Source of the DNA: Castanea sativa
Lineage: Eukaryota; Streptophyta; Magnoliopsida; Fagales; Fagaceae
Reading direction: 5' to 3'
Assembly (NCBI RefSeq): GCF_040712315.1
Contig: NC_134016.1
Coordinates: 28,744,003-28,808,002 of the forward strand
DNA length: 64,000 nt
Below are positions 35,234 to 46,986 of this stretch, piece by piece (position 1 is the first letter of the stretch; each line of letters starts with the position of its first letter). The notes beneath the pieces were generated by a model, which had not been told where the DNA came from, did no database searches, and worked only from the letters and a program-made list of their open reading frames with translations. Both the position numbers and the translations under genes were made by a program.

Positions 35234-35996
35234 TATAAAGACATAGTTTGGTGCCTAGGCCCAAAAGGAAAATGACTTAGTCCCAAAGAGCCCAATACAA
35301 TGAATTTGTAGAGAGTGGACTAGAAAACTAGGCTTTAATGAATTAAATAGTAATTATAGTGAGCCCAGATGATAAGAAAACAAGAATAAACTGGTTTTTT
35401 CCAAAGAAAATTGTCCTTGGCACAGTTCGAGGAGACTAGTTCTTATATATATTGAATTTGGTTACAAGTATAGTTCTTGTTGCTACAGTGTTTTTCTTTC
35501 CAATCTCTGATCCCCTCTATAAGGGTCTCTTTCTCTATTATATACCCCTCTCTTCTTCATCTCCACCATCCACGTGTAGGTTAAATTGCTGGCTTTGATC
35601 CTTATCCCATTAGCATTTTCCTAAAGTCTTTAGGAGTAGCTGTAAGGCTGCTGGGCACTATTCAGGTATCACCTCTACATTAATGCGGCCAAAGGGTTAG
35701 CTGCAGAGTATTCAATGCGGTGGTAGCAGCTTTCTCTTAGATATTTCTTAGCTTCCCTTTGTCTTATACTTCCCTGATGTTTATTCTTATCGGTAGAACC
35801 TTTGAAATGTTGCCCTCAAGAGCAGACTGATCCTTTTAGCCTCTGCTTTGCTTAGCTGATGAGGCATTCATCCTCAAACTATCTTCCCAAACCTTTGCAG
35901 TCATAATTTGTTGTTGTTTATTTGTCCTCGGACCACTAAGCGTCCTCGGACAAGGCCCACGGCCCAACATATAATCTTGGGCCTTTCATCCCTACA
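35234..35996 (-). repeat. Element 2 5' LTR
   Basis: 763 bp. The terminal TGTAGGGAC has mutated to TATAAAGAC. Small indels relative to 25306-26087. Confidence 0.9.
35533..35549 (-). promoter_or_regulatory. TATA-like box in element 2 5' LTR
   Basis: The minus strand reads GGGTATATAATAGAG. Confidence 0.45.
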
Positions 35997-36001
35997 TATG
36001 T
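35997..36001 (+). other. Right target-site duplication of element 2
   Basis: TATGT, matching 25301-25305. Confidence 0.9.
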
Positions 36002-37786
36002 CATGCTTGCATTATGTGACTTATTATAACTACATTAAAATTATTAAATAATTATCTTTTAGTTAAAATGTATCACCAAAAATTTCAAAAATGAAAATGT
36101 TACTCTATTAAAATTCAATTTTTATAAATTTTAATATAATTAAAAATTATTTTTAATCTATTTATAATATTTGGCTTTTGATAAAAACTTGGATTTACTC
36201 AATGTTTATTTGCCATGTATCTTAAAATACAATTTTATTTTATTTTTAATATTCAATTTTAATTATATTATTGAAATACTTTCTTTATTTACATATAATT
36301 TTGGATTAACTTGTTAATTGTATAAACATAATATTAGTATTAGAATAAAGTAAAAAATATATATAATTGTTATGGTAAGTTGACAACGCTCCACTACTGA
36401 AGATATTAAGAAATTTTGTAATATTTTTTATAAACAAAAGAAAAGAAAAGAAAAGAAGGAATGCAGCAACATTGACTCATTTCTAAATTCAAATAACTTA
36501 AAAGTATATGGTGCTTCTATTGTCAAAGAGGTGGGATCTTGTGTAACAGTTGCATACAACATCCCTCTTATAATAATAAAGTCTATTTTTATAATTTTAA
36601 GCTAGTCTAGTGCATTAGTGCACTATACCTAATACGGTATAGACACATGTATCATATTGTATCTAGTGCACTGATGCATTGAACCTAAGCCGAATCTACT
36701 TTGATATAGAGAGATGTGGTATTCAAGGTTACACAAAATATAATAAATTGTGCTTGAAAACTTGGGATTTGAAGCTTTGAAAAGGGAAAGAAATAAAGGG
36801 GAAAAATACTTGGATTTGCAAAATTGAGTAATTTTATATGGGTTCAATTAATGTATGCTGGACATACATTAATAATCAATTTTAGTCACTTTTTCATTTT
36901 TTTATAATTTTTTTCCTAAAATAGTATATTAATGTACATCCTAAGGACATAAGTTAGTAAAACCCAATTTTATATAAAGAAATACTAATGGACCACCCTA
37001 AGGGCATTTGTTAGTGATATATTTTAGGAAATGTTTTATGGGATGAGGAAAAAAAAGATAAACAATTAATGTTTTAATAGCTTTTTCTATTTTCTATAAA
37101 AGTAGTATCAAAGCATTCCTAAAATGGTTTATTAACAATTGCAATTACGGATACCTATTAAAAGGAACTATATATATAGGGTTATGTGAATTGGTGCCCT
37201 TAGGAAAATTGTTAATAAATCATATTGCACTAAGGGCACCCGTTAATATGACCCTATATTAAAAAAAAAAGTCTTGTTAATGAGTGTTCACAATTGTTAA
37301 CAAACCATTTTTAAAAGAGCTATGCTACGTTCACAACATTTTTACAATATTTTCGTAACAAATTACAGGTGGTTAATTGTTATTGATTCAAATTTGAACT
37401 TAACATTAAGATTACTTTTTTATTCCAACAATAACAACCAGTAACAACTTGCCACTTAGGATTTATTATAAAAATATTCTGAAAATGTTATGGACATATC
37501 ATTTCTCTTTTTAAAAAGTTTTAACTTTACTTTTATGGACAATATAAAAATTTGTCAAAAAATTTAATTACTTTATTATTTTTCTGTAAAATATTTCTAA
37601 AAATAATTTCAATTAACATTTCCATTTTGTATAAATAATTCAATAGATACCCTTTAACCCAAAAATAAAAAATAAATAAATAAACAAAAATGTTGAAGTA
37701 ATGTAATTAAAGCATTTAAACCCTTCACTCAAAAAAAAAAAAAAAAAAACCCCTTAAACCCTCAACCTCAAAAACAAACGGAGAGG
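36002..37786. other. Non-coding duplicated flank upstream of truncated mS35 copy
   Basis: Matches 5785-7440 in copy 1. Holds one family D palindrome (about 36600-36710), family A fold-back repeats (36975-37165 and pieces to 37330) and a family B repeat (37316-37515). No other gene. Confidence 0.6.
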
Positions 37787-37789
37787 CTA

Positions 37790-37798
37790 AAACCCTAA
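37790..37798 (+). promoter_or_regulatory. Telo-box in the leader of the truncated mS35 copy
   Basis: AAACCCTAA 18 bases upstream of the ATG. This motif is common near the transcription start of plant ribosomal-protein genes. Confidence 0.5.
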
Positions 37799-37815
37799 AC
37801 AAAGGAGCAGAAGCG

Positions 37816-39014
37816 ATGGACATTTACATGAAGCGAACTCTATTACTGATGAGAAGCAGCGTTACTACTTTCTACGCCAACAAGCCCAATCATTTTCCCT
37901 CCTCACTCGTTGCCTCGACTCAGTCTCGACTCAGGCTCTACTCGTCAAATGGAAATGGATCCAATTTGACCCATACCCAGAAACCCAATTCCTCCCTTGA
38001 TACAGAAGACATCAGTAATCCAGGTAATTTTCCAAATCATAGTATTCAATTTTTAAGTTTTTCAACTTACCCTCTGTTTGGTTACTTAGAAACCTCACCA
38101 CGAAAATGAGGGAAAATTCATAGTCTCTAAATACTGAAATTATTTCACATATGTTGTGTTAGTGGTTGAGATTAGTAGAGATTAGTTACACACTTGAGGA
38201 TTCTTGAGTTTCTATCTGTATTTTTTGTTGTTACAAATTTTAATTTGTTTAGAAGGAAACTGATTCTGTTATTTTTGCAATTTATTCTTTGAATTTTTAG
38301 GGTTAAAGTCTCTCTCTCATAAAATTTGGGAGTTAAAAAAAAATTCAAGGCATAAAATATTTGCAATTTACTGGGGAAATTGTTTTGGGATTTTTCAAGT
38401 TGTTTGCTTATGCGGGATTGAGGATTGAGGATTATGAATTATTATTATTTTAGGGTTGTGAAGATCTGAATGTTTTCAATTCTGGGTTTCCCAATTCTCA
38501 TTATTTTCAGTATAAATTTTAAGATTTTAGTTTGGTTTTTTTTTTTTTGCTTTTTTGGTTAAAACATGAATTTGTTTAAATATAGGGGTTTGTGGATTTT
38601 ATTATATGCATTGTGATAGTTACCTGTTACGAATAATCTTCTTTGTTTTTGCATTTATTTAGAATGTCTTATTTTTTGGTCTCCGTAATTACAATTTAAT
38701 CAAATTCGAATGGTTTGGTTGCAGAGCTGAAAAAGCTCATAGATAAATTCTATGCGGGTGATGCAGAGGCGATACCATCAATTTTTGAAGCGATTTTGAA
38801 AAGGAAATTGGCAGGTAAGTATGAGGAGGCTGACAAGGAGTTGATGGAAGAAATTGTTGGGAAGACACATGAGTCTTCGGATGATATTGAAGACGAGGAG
38901 TCCAATGAGGAGTTTGAGTCTGATTTGAATGAATTGAGTGAAACCGATGAATATATTGATGAATTGCATAATGCAAGGGAGATTGCCATGAAGAGAATGG
39001 CAAGGGACGAGTAA
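37816..39014 (+). pseudogene. Truncated mS35 paralogue (exons 1-2 only)
   Basis: Exon 1 is 37816-38023 and exon 2 is 38725-39014, joined by a GT-AG intron in the same phase as the intact gene, giving 165 residues. The N-terminus MDIYMKRTLLLMRSS with later RLRLYSSNG looks like a mitochondrial presequence. Exon 2 (ELKKLIDKFYAGDAEAIPS ... KRMARDE) parallels intact residues 88-184 and then meets TAA at 39012, where the intact protein continues EFFNMDD. The conserved C-terminal mS35 domain is wholly absent, so it cannot replace mS35 in the ribosome. Both exons remain open with correct splice sites and an acidic linker, so a short product cannot be excluded. A pseudogene is the simpler reading. Confidence 0.75.
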
Positions 39015-39258
39015 TGTGAACACTCTACAGTTTTGTTGATTTTTAATCCCAAGCATGCTTGATGCTTGTATCATGTTGGAGAATTCAATATGTGCAAGTT
39101 GAATTATTAATTGCACTTGTTTGTCTGACCAATCTATGTTATAAAATGTATGTAGCTGTGAAAATTTTCTCTGTATTCACCATTTCCAAGTATCAAAACT
39201 GTTATATCGACTGGACTCCAAAAGCTGTATTAGTGGAAACATAGCCACAACAACTAAA
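39015..39258. other. Downstream of truncated mS35, no gene
   Basis: No recognisable continuation of mS35 exon 2 after the stop, and no other feature. Confidence 0.5.
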
Positions 39259-39720
39259 AACCTTTTTTTTTTTTTTTTTTTGTGTGGGATCGAAATACCA
39301 ACTAGCAACCTGAACCAACAGCAACAACCCAGACTCTAGTTATTCAACTGAGCAAACCAATCTAACAATTTAAACCAGCTGCTACAACCGCTCTAGATAC
39401 AAGAATACAACACTGAGCTGAAACAAAGTCAAAATCAAAACTAATTACAGAATTGCATTAGTACTCAGCCCCTCAAGAACCACCAGTTAGTACACAAATC
39501 TTTGTGGAGGATAGTGTTTCCTGTCAGGGCAACCTTTTCCAGCCTCGCTTTGACTTCCCAACCATTACTCTTCACAATTTGCTCCTCAGTGAGTACTTCC
39601 CCTTCATAGTTTATGTTTTTCATTTGAATCCAAATGTGTTAAGCTGAAACCCACCAAGCCACTTTACATAAAATAGATTTATAGCCCTTGCCTTTCAGAT
39701 TGATGATTTCCAATTGAACT
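39259..39720 (-). mobile_element. 5'-truncated LINE relic (ORF2 C-terminus)
   Basis: A run of about 18 T at 39261-39278 is a poly-A tail on the minus strand. Upstream of it the minus strand encodes a degraded LINE ORF2 tail: SILCKVAWWVSA, stop, HIWIQ, then LTEEQIVKSNGWEVKARLEK, the usual C-terminal block of plant L1-type ORF2. Target duplications were not identified. Confidence 0.5.
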
Positions 39721-40339
39721 ATTCTTCCCAAACCACAGGGTCAGTGATTAAACATGACCCCATTACATGCCAAATATGCATTCAATGTATATCTACAGAA
39801 CTGCTGCTATGGGGTGCCATTTTACTGTGGTCTAGCCTTGAAAGAAAGGAAGAAACTAGTCGTGAAAATCCATCATTTATATTTGCTCCAATTGAAAGAT
39901 GTGCAACCTGTTGTTCCTGTTTGATGTCCTTTATGCTACTTTTGATTAATAATCATATTAGGTCAGGGGATTAGAGATAATCATTGATGAGTACCCATGT
40001 TAGCAAAATAAATTGGAACTTGAATAAAAATTAGTCAGTAATCAATCAACTAGTGCAATAAATAAGAGAGCAAACACAAAGTTAGGGAAGCAAGGGCCGG
40101 ACTTTATAGGGTTTCAGACTTCAGTCCAACATATATCTTGTTGGTGGGTTCATTGGGGACGTAATGGAATTGTAGTCAGGACTTCTACTATGACCGAATC
40201 GTGACAATGCCAATTCAGAGTGACTAAAATTTGAGAGACATAATTGAACCATAGCAAGAAATTCTACTTTAATCAAACCATAATGATCCTCTTGACCAAG
40301 CCAATCACTTGCTAAAGAACTTAGAAGGCGGTGGCCAAT
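39721..40339. other. No supported feature
   Basis: Possibly more of the LINE relic in its left part. No reading frame or boundary I can defend. Confidence 0.4.
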
Positions 40340-40884
40340 TGGATTTTTTTTGCAAAATAACACCATTTTGCTAACTATTTTGTTAGTTAGCAACGCTTCC
40401 AAACTATTTAGGAAACTAGTATTTTTAGTCTCTTGGACTTGAGTTCACTAAGACTCAAATTCCATGTGCCGGCAGATTGAGGTGGAAAGTTATCCATGTG
40501 GAAAAGACTTGAGTTCCCTAAACAATGAAGCACCTAAAGAATGAAGCAATGCAGCAACCCAAAAGCAACAAAAACAAAAACAATGATGTAACAAAAACAA
40601 CAAACCTAGAGAAGCAACAACGAAACAACCCCTATGATTTGGACTAAACCCAGGCGGCGAAGGCTTGAGGCAAGGGAAATCAACTTAGACTGAACTTCCA
40701 TTCCCTCTGCTCTCTGAAGTTCCATGGCCGAGCCTCCTTGGCTCTTCCTCCGACCATCATTGCCACCATCGACGGTGGTCCGATCTCAAGTTCATCTCTC
40801 TAAACCCGGACCAAAACCCTCTTCTCTCAAGTCAACTCTCTCAATCTAATGACAAACCCCAACCACCACCACCATAAGGATGAC

Positions 40885-40889
40885 TTCTC
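40885..40889 (+). other. Left target-site duplication of gypsy element 3
   Basis: TTCTC, repeated at 52423-52427. Confidence 0.9.
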
Positions 40890-41642
40890 TGTGTGGGGCA
40901 AAAGGATCCTGGTGGGAATGTGGGCCTTTTGGGCCTTGTTAAAGAAGGCCGACCTGACCCTGGGGTTAGAGATTGTTGGTGCTATGGGTCGTCCTATACG
41001 CCGAGGATCCTAGGATCCAGCCGAGGATGGTTTTCCCCTCGGACTGACATCAAAGAACCTGAGACTTCATGGTAAAGATTAGGGAATGATACGGTCAAGA
41101 CCAACGGTTAAAGGGAGAGAACCCTTGAATGTCCTAGAAGCGCCGATGTTGGAAGGATATCAAAGGTAAAGGCTGCTACCTCCACATTAAAGACCCTGCA
41201 CCTACCACCCTGGCCGCATTAATGAGGAAGTGACACTTAAACAGTGGAAGGGAAACTTCTAGTTACTGTTCAAAGGCACTAAGAAAAGAAATATCTAGGC
41301 TAAGGGAGGAATTGGGGGGCAACACGTGGATAAAGTATTAAAAAGAGGAGTATTTAAGGAGGGACCGGGAACAGAAACAGGACGGAACTTTTTGTAACCT
41401 AAAAAGAAGAAGGAAAAAGAGAGAGATATAATATAAGAACAGCTTTCGGCTTACGTCCGAGGAGGCCTATTTACATTACTCCTTTTTGTCTCTAAGTACT
41501 TGGAATCTTTAGTTTGTCATTTCATCCTCATACACTTCTAACCTGGGTTTCAAGCCCACACTCTACAAATTCTTATTGTTTAAGGCTCATTGGGCCTGAG
41601 CCCATAACTATTCTTGGGTCCAGGTGCAATTGTGCACTTACA
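40890..41642 (+). repeat. Element 3 5' LTR
   Basis: 753 bp, TGTGTGGGGC to GCACTTACA, with a TATA-like 'gatataatataag' near 41425-41437. Rich in CCGAGG/CCTCGG words. Confidence 0.93.
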
Positions 41643-41664
41643 ATTGGCGCCGTCTGTGGGAATC
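41643..41664 (+). other. Element 3 primer-binding site
   Basis: ATTGGCGCCGTCTGTGGGAA directly after the 5' LTR. Confidence 0.8.
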
Positions 41665-41688
41665 TAGTCTAGAAGTAGTAGGGATATT

Positions 41689-42762
41689 ATGGCAGGCTTA
41701 GGCTCTCATCATGCAGAGTCACAAGGATCACAACCTGAAGATCATTTCGAACGTCTTGAACAACGTAGGGATCGTGAGGGAAGCGTCCATACAGAATATC
41801 CAGGGGCTAGCCATACTCATGGAGGGGGTAGCACTACCCACGATGAGGGCTCTAAATCCATGCAGAAGGAAATCAATCGTTTGAAGAGGAAGTTACGCCG
41901 TGCTAAACGTAAGGTTTCCCCGTCCTCATCTAGTTCTTCCTCAGAGAAGGATGGGGGACATGGCTACGGTTCAAGGTCATATTCCCCCACCAGTGCAACA
42001 TCCTCTGGTGAGGAGAACGACCAGCCAATCCGCAGACGTAAGAAGCTTCGTCCTAGGGGTTTAGGCAACGATACCATGAGTAGGGCGTTGCACCAACTCT
42101 CTAAATCTCCGTTTTCACGTAGGATTGAGAGGGGGAGGCTCCCCAGGAGGTTCACCCAGCCCACGTTTACCATCTATAATGGCCGGACTGATCCGGTGGA
42201 GCACGTGAGTCACTTCAACCAAAGGATGGCAGTGCACTCTCATAACGAGACTTTGATGTGTAAAGTCTTCCCCTCCAGCTTGGGACCTGTGGCTATGAGA
42301 TGGTTCAACGGTCTCAAGTCGGGATCTGTAGGCTCGTTTGGGGAACTAACTAGGGCGTTTGCTTCTCGGTTCATTACTTGTAGCGAGTCCCTCGGCCCTT
42401 TGGACTCATTGCTATCCATGGTCATGAAGGAAGGGGAGACACTGAAAGCATACTCCGACAGATATTGGGAGATGTTTAATGAAATAGACGGCGACTTTGA
42501 TGAGGTGGCGCTAAATACCTTTAAGGTAGGCCTCCCTACTGATCACGACCTAAGAAAGTCTTTGACGAAAAAGCCCGTCCGCGGCGTACGTCGTCTTATG
42601 GATCGTATTGATGAATATAAAAGGGTAGAGGAAGACCGCAACAGGGAAAAGGAAAGGAGAAGGTTATCCGAGGGAGAGAAGGGATTGTCGGACAGATATC
42701 ACAACAACAAGGAGGAGGGATTACTTCGGACAATCCGAAGCTGGCGGCACCGCAGGGTGTAA
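41689..42762 (+). CDS. gag: Element 3 gag
   Basis: 357-codon open frame starting MAGLGSHHAESQ, 24 bases after the primer site. Order: an acidic/charged N-terminus, a basic segment (KEINRLKRKLRRAKRKV), a Ser-rich linker, then the capsid-like core with RRFTQPTFTIYNGRTDP, FPSSLGPVAMRWF, FITCSESLGPLDSLL and DRIDEYKRVEED. This is the Retrotrans_gag arrangement of plant gypsy elements. It would form the particle that packages the RNA. The frame ends in a likely frameshift at 42762, because the expected nucleocapsid knuckle and the link to protease are missing. It is the best-preserved coding part of this element. Its N-terminal part shows what the deleted gag of element 2 has lost. Confidence 0.85.
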   Translation: MAGLGSHHAESQGSQPEDHFERLEQRRDREGSVHTEYPGASHTHGGGSTTHDEGSKSMQKEINRLKRKLRRAKRKVSPSSSSSSSEKDGGHGYGSRSYSPTSATSSGEENDQPIRRRKKLRPRGLGNDTMSRALHQLSKSPFSRRIERGRLPRRFTQPTFTIYNGRTDPVEHVSHFNQRMAVHSHNETLMCKVFPSSLGPVAMRWFNGLKSGSVGSFGELTRAFASRFITCSESLGPLDSLLSMVMKEGETLKAYSDRYWEMFNEIDGDFDEVALNTFKVGLPTDHDLRKSLTKKPVRGVRRLMDRIDEYKRVEEDRNREKERRRLSEGEKGLSDRYHNNKEEGLLRTIRSWRHRRV

Positions 42763-45700
42763 ATGCGTGTCTCCGAGAACAAGTGCATCATTATTAGAAA
42801 AAGTTCGTAAAGAGCCCTTCTTAGATGGCCCGGCAAAATGGGGAGTGACCCTGCGAGAAGAAATCAAAACCTTTTCTGTCGTTACCAGGATGTGGGCCAC
42901 ACTGCTAGAAGAACCTGTCGAACCACTGTGGAACCATCTAGCAGCTTTCGTCAGTGAGGGAAAGTTAAAGCAGCACTTGTGTCCCCACTGGGCAAGTCAG
43001 TCAAGTTGGTTCAAACAACAGCGGAATAGTTCATCTCGGCCGGCATTGGGACGATTAATGTTATCTGGGCTGCACACGTAGGGCAGCTAAGGTCCTACTA
43101 GGGTTATGGCGGTTTCCCATTCGCGCCGAGGATGTGGGTAGCAGGCCGAAGAGATTAAAGAGCACTTTACCTGTCTTGGGTTTCTCGAGGAGGATAAAGT
43201 CAGGACTATCAGGCCCCATGACGATGCTCTTGTGGTTACCCTCAGAATAGGTAATTATGACGTGAAGAGGGTAATGATAGATCAGGCAGCGGTGCCAAGA
43301 TATCATGTACCTGATCTATTTAAGGGGTTAAGGTTGGAGTTGGAAGATTTAACTCCTTATGACTCACCTCTTATTAGCTTTGAAGGGAGAGCCGTTGTGC
43401 CAAAAGGACAGATCCGTTTACCGTTCAATCAAGGCACAGAAACGGTTGAAGTAGATTTCATTGTGGTTGACGCGTACTCTCCATATCCAGCCATCCTCGC
43501 AGGCCATGGCCGCACGCCCTGAGAGCCGTGTCCTCTACCTTGCATGATAAGGTTAAATTCCTCGGGGGAACATGTTGAGGAAATCCTGGCGGTCGGGTAG
43601 TGGCCGAGCAATGCATCTCCGCTGCAGTACTTCGTGGTCAAAGTCGAGTTATCAACCTTGCCCATCAGGGAGTCATAGCGTGACGGCTCAGGAGGCACCC
43701 TGGAGCGATAATGGAGAAGATGAGGCTGTTTGCGAGTTAGAGAAGTTTGTAATAACCGACGATCAGAGAGGTTCTTTCAAGTTGGCATACGATTGCCACA
43801 CCAAGAGAAGATGGAGTTGTTGAAATTTCCGAAGGATAATCTAGATGTCTTTGCATGGGACCCCTATGTGAGGCTCCAGGTGTGGATCCGAACTTTATTT
43901 GTCATCATCTAAACGTCAATCCGGCCATTGTTCCGAGGAGGCAGCCACCTCGGCGATCTTTCAGAACATTCCGAGGCTGTGAAGGAAGAGGTTCTTAAAC
44001 TCAAAGGGCGGGGGCTATCAAAGAAGTTTTCTACCCTGAATGGTTGGCTCATACCTGTCGTTAAGAAGAAGAACGGCAAGTGGAGAGTATGTGTAGACTT
44101 TCCTACCGAACAAGGCCTGTCCTAAAGATTCATTCCCAATATGCCACGGATTGATAGAACTGGTAGATGCTCTTCGGACATCCTCGGATGAGTTTCCTGG
44201 ACGCCTTCAGGTTGCTTCACCAAATCCCCTTGGCATTAGAGGATCGGGGAAAGACTGCTTTCATTACTCCAACGGGGAACTATCATTATAAAGTCATTGC
44301 CATTTGGGTTAAAATCATGGGGCTACTTATCAAAGAATGATGACCCGAATGTTTGAACGGCAGATTGGGGAAAACCATAGAAGTATACGTGGATGATATG
44401 GTGGTAAAGAGTAAGACGGTACCTTCGCACATCACGGGATTTGGCCGACACCTTCCAAATGCTTGAGGAAGTATAAGTTGCGCCTTAACGCCTCCAAGTG
44501 TTCTTGAGTGGGGATCTGGAAAGTTCTTAGGATATATGATCACTCATAGGGGCATAGAGGTGAACCCCGGTGCAGGTTAGGGCTATTCAAAATTTGCCGC
44601 CGCCTCGGAACCCAAAGGAGATTCGAAGTTGACGGAATGATTGCGTTGAACAGATTTATTTCTCGGTCGGGCGGCAAGGTCCGTCCTTTCTTCAGTTGTT
44701 GAACAAGTGGAAAGGGTTTCAGTGGACCGAGGATTGTGAGTTGGCTTTCCAACGGCTTAAGCAATATCTATCTCGGCCACCCATTTTATCTCGCCACTGA
44801 GGTGGACGAGGTTTTATTCGCTTATCTTGCCGTGGCTATTCATGCGGTGAGTCTAGTCCTTATAAGGAATGAAGATGGAGTGCGGCCGATCTACTATGTT
44901 AGTAAGTCCTTGAATGAAGCCGAGGTGCGCTATTTTGCCCTTGGAAAAAGCACTATGGTGTAGTCCACGCCACGCGCAAACTTCCTCATTATTTCCAATC
45001 TAATCCTGTGGTTATTTTGACCCGGTTGCGCTCACAGGTTGTGTTGCGTAGTGCTGATTATTCGCAGTGGCAAAATGGGGAACCATTTTGGGAGCCTTTG
45101 ATGTTAAGTACAAGCCTCGCACCTCTCTGAAAGGTTCAGTCCTCGCTGATTTGGTTGGCGGAAGTTTGCCTGAGCCATTGTTAGAAGAAACTTCAAAGGT
45201 AGCGCACATGGGTGAAAAATCAGTTGGTGTGATCACGGCCGTATCGCCCTCGGCTTGGAAAGTTTATGTCGATGAGGGACTAATCATAAAGGTCTGCGTT
45301 GGACTTGTTCTAATGTCCCCTGAAGGAATTGTCTTTGAAAAATCTTTGAGATTGGCTTTCTCGGCTACTAATAATGAGGCCGAGTATGAAGCGATCTTGG
45401 TAGAGCATGCGAATGGTACATAAGATGGGTGGCAAGGAAATCCATGTGTTCTCGGACTCTCAATTAGTGGTCGGCCAAGTCATGGGGACCATGGAGGCTG
45501 AGATTCCGTAATGCAGGAATATTTGGCCCAGGTCAAGCGTCAAGGCGGGCTGAATTCGACTCCTTTGCCTTAGTTCATGTCTCTAGGAGTGGAAATACTC
45601 ATGCAGATTCTTTGGCTACGTTGGCAACATCCTCGGCTGAAGGTCTACATAGGGTTATTCTCGTTGAGGATTTGGTAGAACCTTCTCTTATAGCTGCTAT

Positions 45701-46976
45701 CGCACCTCGAGTCCATCTTATAAGGCACAGTCCTAGTTGGATGGATTCGATCATATCTTTTCTCAAAAATGACATCCTTCCCGAAGACAAAGTTGAAGCG
45801 GAAAAGGTACGTCGAAAGGCGCCGCGTTTCCGGTTGTCAGGAACCAGAAGCTATACAAACGAGATCCTTTTCAGGACCGTATTTGTTGTGTGTACACCCT
45901 GAATCAACAGAATCATTCCTTGGAGGAATTGCATGAAGGAATTTGTGGGAGTCACACTGGGGGAAGGTCCTTAGCTCATGAGAGCCCTTACTCAGGGGTT
46001 ATTGGTGGCCCAATATGCAGAGGGAGGCTCAGGACTATGCAGAAAGTGTGATCAATGTCAGAGGTTCGCTCCTAATATCCACCAACCTGGAGGGTTCTTA
46101 ACCCTCTCTCTAGCCCTTGGCCTTTCGCACAACGGGGCCTGGACATTGTCGGGCCATTTCCGAAGGCTCGGGCAACAAAAGATGGTTGCTCGTGGGAAGA
46201 CGAGACTATTTCACTAAATGGGTTGAAGCTGAGCCATTAGCCAATATCCGAGATGTTGATTCCAAGAAATTTATATGGAAAAACATTGTTACTAGATTTG
46301 GTATACCGCACACTCTTGTCTCGGACAACGGCGTTCAATTTGGCAGCAACGCCTTTAGGCAATATTGTGGTGACATGGGTATCATAAATAGATATTCTAC
46401 CCCGGCTTATCCTCGAGGGAATGGGCAGAGCCGAGGCCGTTAACAAAGTCATAGTCAATGGGCTCAAGAAGAGGTTGGATGATGCGAAAGGCGGATGGGT
46501 AGAAGAGCTCCCTCATGTTCTGCTGGACATATCGGACCACACCACGCAGGTCCACGGAGAGACACCATTTTCTATGACTTATGGAGCCGAGGCGGTGATA
46601 CCACTAGAATCTGGTTTTCCTACTCTAAAGACAAGTTCTTTTAGCCCAGAATAACAGGGGACTTTTGGAGAAAGATCTTGATTTACTTGAGGAACGGCGT
46701 GAGGCAGCTATGGTCCAATTGGCTTATTATCAGCAGAAGCTAAAACGAGGATATGATGCCCACGTGAAGCTAAGGCCACTTGCACCTGGTGATCTTGTAT
46801 TAAGGAAAGTTGTAGGCACTTCTAAGAACCCAGCATGGGGTAAACTAGGACCTCATCGGGAAGGCCCCTATCGCATTGTTTCAATAGGCATAGGGTCGTA
46901 TAGGCTAGCTGACCTAGATGAACGAGTTGTACCACGTCCATGGAATGTAAATAATCTTAGAAGGTATTATTATTAA
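42763..46976 (+). pseudogene. pol: Element 3 pol, broken by many small frameshifts
   Basis: Pieces in three frames, in order. Protease region (43232-43510: VMIDQAAVP in place of a DNGSS-like active site, VDFIVVDAYSPYPAIL). RT (KKNGKWRVCVDF near 44075; KVIAIWVKIMG where KVMPFGLKNAG is expected, around 44292-44320; 'tacgtggatgatatg' for YVDDM near 44388). RNase H (YYVSKSLNEAEVRYF, 44900). Archaeal RNase H (45250-45420, SATNNEAEYEA). Integrase finger (CDQCQRFAPNIH, 46047), core (VSDNGVQFGSNAFRQYC, 46318), and an intact 103-codon C-terminus (46665-46976, GKLGPHREGPYRIV). Nearly all breaks are one- or two-base indels rather than substitutions, unlike element 1. Confidence 0.85.
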
Positions 46977-46986
46977 TCAAATAAGC

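Larger units (their letters stand above)
25306..35996 (-). mobile_element. Ty3/gypsy retrotransposon, Tat/Ogre type (element 2)
   Basis: 10,691 bp on the minus strand, with LTRs of 782 and 763 bp that carry TGTAGGGA/TCCCTACA ends and a 5-bp duplication TATGT. It has the same plan as elements 1 and 3. Its gag, protease and antisense ORF are clearly closer to element 3 than to element 1. It is the most worn of the minus-strand pair: multiple stops, frame breaks and an internal gag deletion. Confidence 0.92.

Noticed and set aside
38737..39116. Minus-strand frames opposite the truncated mS35 exon 2
   Set aside because: Shadows of the + strand coding exon, which has homology to the intact gene and proper splice sites.
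42763..46976. Programmed frameshifting as the reason for frame changes in element 3 pol
   Set aside because: There are far too many shifts, at unrelated positions and in both directions. Element 1 of the same lineage uses a single frame.
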